Shown here in pieces: positions 1-5,401 of a stretch of DNA of 6,136 bases. The stretch covers positions 1 through 6,136 of the forward strand of contig CALKVR010000729.1 of the NCBI GenBank assembly GCA_938004815.1, in the 5' to 3' direction. The notes below the pieces were generated by a model that was not told the origin of the DNA, searched no databases, and saw only the letters and a program-made list of their open reading frames with translations. Every line of letters starts with the position of its first letter. The stretch's first letter is position 1. This stretch comes from an uncultured Polyangiaceae bacterium. Its GTDB lineage: Bacteria; Myxococcota_A; Polyangia; Polyangiales; Polyangiaceae. A program made the translations under genes and the position numbers.

Positions 1-1
1 C

Positions 2-268
2 CTCGTAACCACCATCATCGCGGAGGGCCCCGAGCGCCTGACCTCCAATGCGGTGATTCGTGGCTCCGACGAGTACGTTCTGATCGGGGTACCCAGCGAC
101 CTTGTCACCCCGCGCGCGCACCGAATCTACCACCATGGCCCTGGCGGAGCTCGATTCGGAAGGTTTCCATTTGCAGCAGTGACGCAGGAGCTACGAGCGG
201 ATCGGGAACGACTCTATGCTCTAATGAACATGGGTGAGGAGTTGCGCATCGCCACGACCTGCCCATGA
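2..268 (+). CDS. C-terminal fragment of an unrecognised protein (5' end outside window)
   Basis: This reading frame is open from the left edge to a TGA at 266-268, giving 88 residues of C-terminus. An internal ATG at 53 is only one possible start; because the frame stays open upstream, a gene entering from the left is more likely. Third codon positions are mostly G or C in the first half, as expected for coding sequence here, and become more mixed after about position 150. Visible features are a stretch with two histidines followed by glycines (HHGPGG, around 134-151) and a charged, probably helical end containing RADRERLYALMNMGEEL. No signal peptide or membrane segment is visible in this part. 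I do not recognise the family. It converges on the FkbM gene, so it is not part of the minus-strand operon. A polysaccharide-related role is only a guess from location. Confidence 0.5.
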   Translation, partial: LVTTIIAEGPERLTSNAVIRGSDEYVLIGVPSDLVTPRAHRIYHHGPGGARFGRFPFAAVTQELRADRERLYALMNMGEELRIATTCP

Positions 269-394
269 TCGGCCAATTGCCTCTTCACGACTCCAGCGCG
301 TCGAGGCCTGTCTCCGGCGGCGGCTTGGCCTTCGGCGGCTTGGCCCGCGGCAGATCGCCCATGGCGGTTCGCGTCGCCGAAGTTGCCCACGCCC
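269..394. other. Convergent intergenic gap without a recognisable terminator
   Basis: This 126-bp gap lies between the ends of two genes that point at each other. It holds a 13-bp direct repeat (318-330 and 333-345) and an 8-bp inverted repeat, CTTCGGCG at 330-337 with CGCCGAAG at 375-382. Inside the 37-nt loop of the inverted repeat is a small hairpin, CGCC at 356-359 with GGCG at 363-366. There is no T-run next to any stem, so I cannot call an intrinsic terminator on either strand. A 25-codon minus-strand reading frame (362 down to 285) rich in Lys and Pro also lies here but has no independent support as a gene. Confidence 0.45.
318..345. repeat. 13-bp tandem direct repeat, 15-bp period
   Basis: CGGCGGCTTGGCC occurs at 318-330 and again at 333-345, separated by TT. 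Read on the minus strand it would encode an alternating Ala-Lys-Pro-Pro pattern, in a frame not used by the FkbM gene. It may be slipped-strand duplication in GC-rich non-coding DNA or the remains of a former coding tail. Confidence 0.6.
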
Positions 395-1279
395 TCAGCG
401 AGATCTGAGTCGGTCTCGCACGAAACCGTCCTCCATCACGATCACCACGTTCGCGGGCCACTCGTGGTCGAGGTGAAGGGACACGACCTCGTTGCCCTCG
501 ACGGAGTACCGACCGATCCGGCCCCCAGTACTCGTGACCAACTGCCAGAGGTCTCTCTGCGTCGCTCCGTAGCGTCGGGCGCACTCGTTCCATTCGATGA
601 GCCACGCGGCAGGTCGATGCGCCTTCAAGAGCGCGGTCGCCCCACGTAGCACGTGGAGCTCGAACCCCTCGACATCGACCTTCGCCGCGATCGGGGTCTC
701 GCTCGTGAGAAGGGAATCGAGACTCTCGGCACGCACCCACGCGTCGCCGGGTGGAGCTTCTTCTCCAGCCACGAACTCGGTCACGAAGTTCATCGTGCCC
801 GCGTCCGAGGTGACCCGGCTCCAGCCCGCGACGTCGCCCACGACGAAAGGAAACACCACCACGTTCTGCAATCGGTTCGCCGCGATGTTCTCCATCAGAC
901 GCCACCGCGCATCCGCCACGGGCTCGACCGCGAAGATCTTTCCTGTCTCTCCGACGAGCGTCGACGCGAAGACCGTGTAGAGCCCGACGTTCGCTCCGAC
1001 GTCGAGGAACGCGTCGCCGGGGCGCAAGAGACGCTTGAGGAACGACATCTCTGCGTAGTCCGGCAGCTCTGCATAGAGCGCCGACACCGCCGAATGGTCT
1101 CCTGGATGGACGACGAGGCGTGCGCCCCCGAAGACACGGGCGTGCAACGGCTGGCGCGTGAGCCGATGCCACGCCTGCCAGCCGAGGAATCGAGCGAGCG
1201 CGTGCGGCTGCCTCCCTCGGTTCGCCGGATGGGACCACACGTCCCCGAGGACCCGAGCGGCCGTCGCGAGGCGGCTCAT
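395..1279 (-). CDS. FkbM-family SAM-dependent methyltransferase
   Basis: Predicted 294-residue S-adenosylmethionine-dependent methyltransferase of the FkbM type. Members typically O-methylate sugars or glycans in polysaccharide and antibiotic loci. A Rossmann-type SAM-binding motif, FLDVGANVG, lies at residues 91-99. The acidic strand end VEP (118-120) should bind the ribose of SAM. The FkbM signature follows as SLDSLL (186-191) and KVDVEGFE (200-207). No signal peptide or membrane helix is evident, so it should be cytoplasmic. The ATG at 1279 is chosen because it overlaps the gmd stop in a 4-base ATGA (1276-1279). A longer frame back to 1573 would run antisense-like through gmd and gives an Arg-rich, non-homologous N-terminus. 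The ribosome site is weak (GAGAAG, 1291-1296, 11 nt away), consistent with translational coupling to gmd. Its place after fcl and gmd suggests methylation of fucose or a fucose-containing glycan, but substrate and position cannot be read from sequence. Confidence 0.92.
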   Translation of the reverse strand: MSRLATAARVLGDVWSHPANRGRQPHALARFLGWQAWHRLTRQPLHARVFGGARLVVHPGDHSAVSALYAELPDYAEMSFLKRLLRPGDAFLDVGANVGLYTVFASTLVGETGKIFAVEPVADARWRLMENIAANRLQNVVVFPFVVGDVAGWSRVTSDAGTMNFVTEFVAGEEAPPGDAWVRAESLDSLLTSETPIAAKVDVEGFELHVLRGATALLKAHRPAAWLIEWNECARRYGATQRDLWQLVTSTGGRIGRYSVEGNEVVSLHLDHEWPANVVIVMEDGFVRDRLRSR

Positions 1280-2277
1280 CCGCGTGCACGCTTCTCGCGC
1301 GCGGCGAGCTCGAGATCGGAGTCCACCATCATTCGCACGAGCTCTTTGAAGGATGTCTTGGGTTTCCACCCGAGCTCGCGCTGCGCCTTGCTGGAGTCCC
1401 CGATCAAGAGGTCCACCTCGGTCGGTCGGAAGTATCGCGGATCGATCTCGACCCGCCTTTCGATGTCGACCTCGGCGTACTCCGCGGCGAGCACGAGGAA
1501 CTCCTTGACGCTCCACGTCTCGCCGGTGGCGATGACGAAGTCGTCTGGGGTCTCGGCCTGGAGCATGCGCCACATCGCCTCGACGTAGTCTCCCGCGAAC
1601 CCCCAGTCGCGCTTGGCATCGAGATTGCCGAGAAAGAGCCTCTCCTGCAGGCCGTGCTTGATCCTCCCGAGCGCCCGCGTGATCTTGCGTGTCACGAAGG
1701 TCTCCCCGCGCCGAGGGCTCTCGTGGTTGAACAAGATCCCGTTGACCGCGAACATACCGTAAGCTTCTCGGTAGTTCTGCGTTATGTAGAAGGAGTAGGC
1801 CTTCGCTGCCGCGTAGGGACTGCGAGGATAGAACGGCGTCGTCTCACGCTGCGGCGTCTCGACGACCTTTCCGTAGAGCTCCGATGAGCTCGCCTGATAG
1901 AATTTCGACTTCAGTCCAGCCTGTCGCATGGCGTCCAGGAGCCGAACGGTACCGAGCCCCGTGACTTCCGCGGTGTACTCCGGCGTGTCGAAGCTGACCC
2001 GAACGTGACTCTGAGCACCGAGGTTGTAGACCTCGTCCGGGCCGACACGCTCCAAGACACGGTTGAGCGACGAGGCATCGTTCAGATCGCCATAGTGGAG
2101 GAAGAGCCTCGCCCCGGTGTCGTGGGGATCTCGGTAGAGGTGATCGATGCGATCCGTGTTGAAGGAGGACGAACGACGCACGATGCCGTGCACTTCGTAG
2201 CCCTTGTCGAGAAGGAGCTCCGCCAGGTAGCTCCCGTCCTGGCCGGTAATTCCGGTGATCAGTGCCTTTTTCGTCAC
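1276..2277 (-). CDS. gmd: GDP-mannose 4,6-dehydratase
   Basis: Converts GDP-D-mannose to GDP-4-keto-6-deoxy-D-mannose, the first step to GDP-L-fucose and other GDP-deoxysugars; an extended SDR, cytoplasmic. The protein is 333 residues, close to the family norm. The dinucleotide-binding motif TGITGQDGSYLAE (residues 8-20) is the classic Gmd form. The catalytic residues are visible: Ser131 and Glu133 in ASSSELYG, matching Thr133 and Glu135 of the E. coli enzyme, and Tyr155/Lys159 in SPYAAAK. LFNHESPRRGETFVTRKI (182-199), RDWGFAGDYV (223-232) and RYFRPTEVD (281-289) are further Gmd hallmarks. I chose GTG at 2277 because the conserved N-terminus begins there, GGAGAG at 2286-2291 sits 8 nt upstream, and the GTG overlaps the fcl stop by 4 bases. 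An ATG at 2316 would add 13 residues not expected in the family. It is second in the operon fcl-gmd-fkbM. Assignment is secure; a GDP-4-keto-6-deoxymannose-using enzyme other than Fcl could also draw on its product. Confidence 0.97.
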   Translation of the reverse strand: MTKKALITGITGQDGSYLAELLLDKGYEVHGIVRRSSSFNTDRIDHLYRDPHDTGARLFLHYGDLNDASSLNRVLERVGPDEVYNLGAQSHVRVSFDTPEYTAEVTGLGTVRLLDAMRQAGLKSKFYQASSSELYGKVVETPQRETTPFYPRSPYAAAKAYSFYITQNYREAYGMFAVNGILFNHESPRRGETFVTRKITRALGRIKHGLQERLFLGNLDAKRDWGFAGDYVEAMWRMLQAETPDDFVIATGETWSVKEFLVLAAEYAEVDIERRVEIDPRYFRPTEVDLLIGDSSKAQRELGWKPKTSFKELVRMMVDSDLELAAREKRARG

Positions 2278-3230
2278 GACTGGCGCTCTCCATTCTCTCG
2301 GTTGGCGCGGAACCATTCGATCGTCTTCTTCAGGCCGTCATCGAAGCTGGTCTTGGCCTCGAATCCAAACCGCTCCCGCGCACGGCTGGTGTCGAGCATT
2401 CGACGGGGCTGGCCGTTGGGTCGGGTCGCATCCCAGACGAAACGCCCTTGGAATCCCGTGAGCTTTCCAATCTTTTCCGCGAGCTCCGACATGCGGATCT
2501 CGAACCCCGCGCCCAGGTTGACTGGCTCGGAGGAGTCGTATCGCTCGGCTCCCAAGATCAGTCCTTCGACACAGTCGTCCACGTACAAAAACTCGCGCGT
2601 GGGCGAGCCGTCACCCCAGAGCACGACGTCCTCGTGCCCATGCTCCGTGGCCTCGATGCACTTTCGAATCATGGCGGGCACGACGTGGCTGCTCTGGAGG
2701 TCGAAGTTGTCTCGCGGTCCGTAAAGGTTCACGGGAAACAGCACGCTGGACCTCAGACCGTACTGCTCGCGGTACGCCTGAGACATCACGAGGATGGCCT
2801 TCTTCGCGATCCCATAGGGCGCGTTGGTCTCCTCCGGATACCCGTTCCAGAGGTCCTCTTCGCGGAACGGGACGGGCGCGAACTTTGGATACGCGCAGAT
2901 GGTCCCCGCCACTACAACCTTCTGGGTGCCGAACCTGCGGGCCTCGTCGAGCACGTGCACGCCCATCAGGAGGTTGTCGTGGAAGTAGGCGCCGGGGTTC
3001 CGCTGGTTGGCACCAATCCCGCCGACCTTCGCGGCCAGATGAAACACCAAGTCCGGACGAAGATCCTCGAACAAGCGTCGAGCACCTTCCCTCGTCGTGA
3101 GGTCGTAGTCGCGGCTTCGCGGAGCGAACACGTCCACGCAACCACGCTCGTGCAGCCGCTCGACGAGGCGCCCTCCCAAGAAGCCTGCGCCACCGGTCAC
3201 TACGATTCGAAGCTTCGAAAGTTCGAGCAT
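2274..3230 (-). CDS. fcl: GDP-L-fucose synthase (GDP-4-keto-6-deoxymannose 3,5-epimerase/4-reductase)
   Basis: Converts the Gmd product to GDP-L-fucose by 3,5-epimerisation and NADPH-dependent 4-reduction; a cytoplasmic extended SDR. Length is 318 residues, normal for the family. The cofactor motif is TGGAGFLGG (12-20). AAKVGGIGANQRNPGAYFHDNL (66-87, in outline) is a strong Fcl signature. All residues known to be catalytic in the E. coli enzyme have counterparts at a constant offset of three: Thr110 (Ser107), Cys112 (Cys109), Tyr139 (Tyr136), Lys143 (Lys140) and His182 (His179). The GTICAYPK form around Cys112 occurs in many bacterial homologues. GSPTREFLYVDD (208-219) and RPNGQPRRMLD (270-280) complete the family pattern. 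The ATG at 3230 is preceded by AGGGGG (3235-3240), 4 nt away, and is the first gene of the minus-strand operon. Its TGA overlaps the gmd GTG in a GTGA, so synthase and dehydratase are probably co-translated. Its promoter should lie in 3231-3329 or just beyond, divergent from the next gene. Confidence 0.97.
   Translation of the reverse strand: MLELSKLRIVVTGGAGFLGGRLVERLHERGCVDVFAPRSRDYDLTTREGARRLFEDLRPDLVFHLAAKVGGIGANQRNPGAYFHDNLLMGVHVLDEARRFGTQKVVVAGTICAYPKFAPVPFREEDLWNGYPEETNAPYGIAKKAILVMSQAYREQYGLRSSVLFPVNLYGPRDNFDLQSSHVVPAMIRKCIEATEHGHEDVVLWGDGSPTREFLYVDDCVEGLILGAERYDSSEPVNLGAGFEIRMSELAEKIGKLTGFQGRFVWDATRPNGQPRRMLDTSRARERFGFEAKTSFDDGLKKTIEWFRANRENGERQS
2286..2291 (-). promoter_or_regulatory. 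Ribosome-binding site deciding the gmd GTG start
   Basis: On the minus strand GGAGAG lies 8 nt before GTG 2277, inside the end of fcl. It supports GTG at 2277 over the in-frame ATG at 2316. Confidence 0.6.
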
Positions 3231-3272
3231 TTCGCCCCCTCAGCCTGGATGCGGACTGCTAGCAGCCGACCC

Positions 3273-3304
3273 CGCCGGCTCGCAAGCCGTACTTGCCTCC
3301 GGCG
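3273..3304. repeat. Bipartite inverted repeat (possible operator or leader hairpin)
   Basis: An outer 6-bp stem CGCCGG (3273-3278)/CCGGCG (3299-3304) encloses an inner 5-bp stem GCAAG (3282-3286)/CTTGC (3292-3296) with loop CCGTA. The stems are separated by 3-nt and 2-nt internal bulges. A competing hairpin, CGGCT at 3276?-type pairing with AGCCG at 3285-3289, uses part of the same bases, so two alternative folds are possible: GGCT at 3277-3280 pairs with AGCC at 3285-3288. No T-run follows, so it is not a standard terminator. It ends 4 nt before the plus-strand Shine-Dalgarno sequence, where it could affect translation of the SDR gene or bind a regulator. Confidence 0.45.
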
Positions 3305-3308
3305 CGCG

Positions 3309-3314
3309 AGGAGG
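3309..3314 (+). promoter_or_regulatory. Strong Shine-Dalgarno with awkward spacing to the SDR start
   Basis: AGGAGG is a perfect anti-16S match. It lies only 2 nt before ATG 3317, which is out of frame with the enzyme, and 15 nt before TTG 3330, which is the only start candidate in the enzyme frame. Neither spacing is ideal. Confidence 0.5.
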
Positions 3315-3329
3315 GCATGAAAGCGAGCC

Positions 3330-4223
3330 TTGCGCACGCTTCTCGTTACGGGGGCCGCCGGATTCTTGGCGGGAGAGGTCGCGCGGGTCGCTCGCGCACG
3401 AGCGACCCGCGTCGTCGGCGTCGTACGCGCGCCCGCCGACCTCGACGGCTTCGACGAAGTGTTGGTCGAAGACTGTGCTTCTCCGGAGATGACGCGGCTG
3501 GTCGGGCACGTGAGGCCTGACGTCGTGTTTCATGGCGCGGGCTCGAGCAGCGTCGCCGCGTCCTATCGAAGCCCGGCGTCCGACTTCGAGCGCTCGCTCA
3601 TGACGTGGGTGCGCACCCTGGATGCGTGTCGGGTCAACGCCCCCGACGCAGTCGTCATCTTCCCATCGAGTGCCGCCGTCTACGGCAACCCGGCGCATCA
3701 GCCCGTGGCCGAGAGCGCCCCCATCGCCCCGATTTCGCCCTACGGGTTTCACAAGGCGGCTGCAGAGCTCTTGGCCCGAGAGTACGTGGAGCTGTACGGC
3801 CTCAGCGTCGTCGTGGCGCGCGTCTTCTCGACATTCGGGCGACGCCAGCGCCGCCTACTCGTCTGGGAGCTCGCCGAGCAAGCACGACGGACTGGCGAGG
3901 TGGTAGTTCAGGGTACTGGACTCGAGGAACGTGACTACCTCGCGGTCGAGGATCTGGCTCGCACGCTGCTGGCGCTCGGAGACCGTCGAGCCCGCGGGCC
4001 CGTGAACGTGGCCTCTGGCCAGTCGATCCTGATCCGTGAGGTCGCGGAAGCGGTGGTGCGCGGCGTCGGAGCGGGCTCGATCCGTTACCTCGGCGAACGT
4101 CGCGCGGGCGACCCCAGCGTTTGGCGAGCCGACGTGAGCAGGTTGGCCTCGCTTGCCCCCATCCCTCATGCCGACCCGCGGGCGTCGATCGAAGCGCTCG
4201 TGCGCGTTTGGACCACGGATTGA
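3330..4223 (+). CDS. NAD(P)-dependent nucleotide-sugar epimerase/dehydratase (extended SDR), substrate unknown
   Basis: Predicted 297-residue extended SDR acting on a nucleotide sugar in the cytoplasm. The dinucleotide-binding loop is TGAAGFLAG (residues 7-15), with Ala14 where the third glycine usually stands, a tolerated variant. HGAGSSSVAASYRSP (68-82, in outline) is a substrate-loop element of the epimerase/dehydratase group. FPSSAAVYGNP (111-121) carries the catalytic Ser, and Tyr138/Lys142 in YGFHK form the catalytic pair. VFSTFG (165-170) and ERDYLAVEDLA are further family elements. It resembles UDP-glucose 4-epimerase-like and GDP-4-keto-6-deoxymannose reductase-like proteins, but no motif fixes the substrate. 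TTG 3330 is the only start available: the in-frame stop TGA at 3318-3320 lies just upstream and the conserved strand begins at residue 3. The start region is unusual and may hide a frameshift or sequence error. The next gene begins 44 nt after its stop, so it probably belongs to the plus-strand operon. Confidence 0.88.
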   Translation: MRTLLVTGAAGFLAGEVARVARARATRVVGVVRAPADLDGFDEVLVEDCASPEMTRLVGHVRPDVVFHGAGSSSVAASYRSPASDFERSLMTWVRTLDACRVNAPDAVVIFPSSAAVYGNPAHQPVAESAPIAPISPYGFHKAAAELLAREYVELYGLSVVVARVFSTFGRRQRRLLVWELAEQARRTGEVVVQGTGLEERDYLAVEDLARTLLALGDRRARGPVNVASGQSILIREVAEAVVRGVGAGSIRYLGERRAGDPSVWRADVSRLASLAPIPHADPRASIEALVRVWTTD

Positions 4224-4237
4224 ACCTTTCGAGCGGC

Positions 4238-4267
4238 CCGGGACACCATCCCGGCTGGGAGACCATC
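4238..4267 (+). repeat. Short hairpin and imperfect direct repeat before the aminotransferase start
   Basis: CCGGGA (4238-4243) and TCCCGG (4249-4254) form a 6-bp stem with a 5-nt loop. The segment also contains an 11-bp direct repeat with one mismatch: GGGACACCATC (4240-4250) and GGGAGACCATC (4257-4267), the second copy containing the ribosome site of the next gene. It is not followed by a T-run. A translation-tuning role is possible but unproven. Confidence 0.4.
4257..4261 (+). promoter_or_regulatory. Ribosome-binding site deciding the aminotransferase GTG start
   Basis: GGGAG lies 6 nt before GTG 4268, directly ahead of the conserved N-terminus (ARIFLSPPHMG). It favours GTG 4268 over TTG codons at 4121 and 4220 in the same frame. 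Confidence 0.55.
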
Positions 4268-5401
4268 GTGGCCCGTATCTTCCTTTCACCTCCTCACATG
4301 GGGACATCCGAGCGTGAGCTTTTGCTCGACGCCTTCGACTCGAACTGGATCGCACCGCTCGGGCCCCACGTGGATGCGTTCGAACGGGAGGTCGCGGAGC
4401 TCGCCGGGATGGGTCACGCCGCCGCGGTCTCGAGCGGCACCGCCGGACTGCACCTCGCGCTCGTCGTGCTGGGGGTCGAGCCCGCTGACCGAGTCTACGT
4501 CTCGGATCTGACGTTCGCCGCCACGGCCAACGCCGTGACGTACGCCGGGGCCGAACCTGTGTTCATCGACTCCGAGTCCGACTCGTGGAACGTCGACGCC
4601 GACCTCGTTGCCGAAGCCCTTCGGCGGGACGCCGACCGAAACCGTCTCCCTCGTGCCCTCGTCGCTGTCGATTTGTATGGGCAGTGCGCCGACTACGCCA
4701 AGCTCCGCGCAGTCTGTTCCGAATACGGCGTGCCCATCGTCGAAGACGCCGCCGAAGCGCTCGGTGCGTTCCAACGCGGCCGTCCAGCAGGCTCGTTCGG
4801 CGACCTCGGTGTGTTCTCCTTCAATGGCAACAAAATCATCACGACATCCGGAGGCGGCATGCTCGTGGGAGACGATGCGAAGCGAATCGAGCGGGCGCGA
4901 TTCTTGTCCACCCAGGCGCGCGATCCGGCCCCGCACTACGAACATTCGGTCGTGGGCTACAACTACCGTCTGTCGAACCTGCTGGCGGCCGTTGGACGCG
5001 GCCAGTTGCGAACCCTCGGGAGCAAGGTCGAGCGACGACGAGAGATCTTCGAGAGGTACTCGCACGCACTCGGGCACCTCCCTGGTTGGAGCTTCATGCC
5101 CGAACCGCTTGAGAATCGGGCGACTCGATGGCTGACGGTATGTCTGGTGGACCCGACCCTGGCAGGGGTGAGCCGAACGGACGTCATCCGTCGTCTTGCG
5201 GCGTCCGACATCGAGGCTCGGCCAGTCTGGAAGCCGATGCACCTGCAACCCGTCTTCGAGCACGCGGAGTACGTGGGCCGTGGTGTGTCCGACAGCCTTT
5301 TCGCCCACGGACTTTGTCTGCCAAGCGGATCGAGCCTGTCACCGGATGACCAAAAGCGGGTGATCGAGACCGTCCTCGACACCCCAGGATTGAGGTTCTG
5401 A
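4268..5401 (+). CDS. PLP-dependent nucleotide-sugar C4 aminotransferase (DegT/DnrJ/EryC1 family, PglE/EpsN-like)
   Basis: Predicted 377-residue pyridoxal-phosphate enzyme that transfers an amino group, usually from glutamate, to a 4-keto-6-deoxy nucleotide sugar. The N-terminal pattern LSPPHMG followed by NWIAPLGPHVDAFE is typical of the subgroup making UDP-4-amino-4,6-dideoxy-GlcNAc (PglE in Campylobacter glycosylation, EpsN in Bacillus exopolysaccharide). SSGTAGL (55-61) binds PLP phosphate. Asp160 in VEDAAEALG should pair with the pyridine nitrogen. Lys189 in FNGNKIITTSGGG is the Schiff-base lysine. STQARDP and GYNYRLSN follow, and WKPMH (321-325) is the usual C-terminal active-site element. 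The protein is soluble, full length and intact. GTG 4268 was chosen from the conserved N-terminus and the ribosome site; a TTG at 4121 would lie inside the preceding gene. Its TGA shares one base with the ATG of the next gene (TGATG), so the two are coupled and the dehydratase probably makes its substrate. The exact sugar is inferred from subgroup and neighbour. Confidence 0.93.
   Translation: MARIFLSPPHMGTSERELLLDAFDSNWIAPLGPHVDAFEREVAELAGMGHAAAVSSGTAGLHLALVVLGVEPADRVYVSDLTFAATANAVTYAGAEPVFIDSESDSWNVDADLVAEALRRDADRNRLPRALVAVDLYGQCADYAKLRAVCSEYGVPIVEDAAEALGAFQRGRPAGSFGDLGVFSFNGNKIITTSGGGMLVGDDAKRIERARFLSTQARDPAPHYEHSVVGYNYRLSNLLAAVGRGQLRTLGSKVERRREIFERYSHALGHLPGWSFMPEPLENRATRWLTVCLVDPTLAGVSRTDVIRRLAASDIEARPVWKPMHLQPVFEHAEYVGRGVSDSLFAHGLCLPSGSSLSPDDQKRVIETVLDTPGLRF

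Larger units (their letters stand above)
3231..3329. promoter_or_regulatory. Divergent intergenic control region
   Basis: This 99-bp spacer separates the minus-strand fucose operon from the plus-strand amino-sugar genes and should hold promoters or 5' leaders for both. It contains a perfect 10-bp palindrome, CTGCTAGCAG (3256-3265), and the bipartite inverted repeat listed separately. I could not find convincing -35/-10 hexamers on either strand; in high-GC bacteria these are often too degenerate to call by eye. Confidence 0.5.

Noticed and set aside
330..382. Intrinsic terminator between the two convergent genes
   Set aside because: The 8-bp inverted repeat has a 37-nt loop and no T-run on either side.
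285..1289. Long minus-strand frame (334 codons) overlapping fkbM
   Set aside because: It is very Arg-rich with no domain motifs and lies in another frame of the clear FkbM gene; a GC-rich shadow.
395..1573. Extended N-terminus for the FkbM protein (392 residues)
   Set aside because: The extra 98 residues are an out-of-frame reading of gmd; ATG 1279 with the ATGA overlap is much better supported.
653..1588. Long plus-strand frame (311 codons) antisense to fkbM and gmd
   Set aside because: Composition is dominated by Arg, Ser and Glu, with no recognisable fold signature, and it opposes two well-supported genes.
2276..2316. ATG 2316 as the gmd start
   Set aside because: It adds 13 residues not expected in Gmd and lies within fcl; GTG 2277 has a well-spaced ribosome site and the conserved N-terminus.
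2262..3320. Plus-strand frame (352 codons) antisense to fcl
   Set aside because: It mirrors fcl codons across its length and has no motifs; high-GC antisense openness explains it.
3231..3329. Sigma-70-like promoters in the divergent region (for example a TTGCGA element on the minus strand about 17 nt before CTAGCA)
   Set aside because: The -10 match is poor and GC-rich genomes give such hits by chance, so no promoter is called.
4286..5308. Minus-strand frame (340 codons) antisense to the aminotransferase
   Set aside because: The opposite strand carries an unmistakable PLP enzyme; this frame has no family signature.
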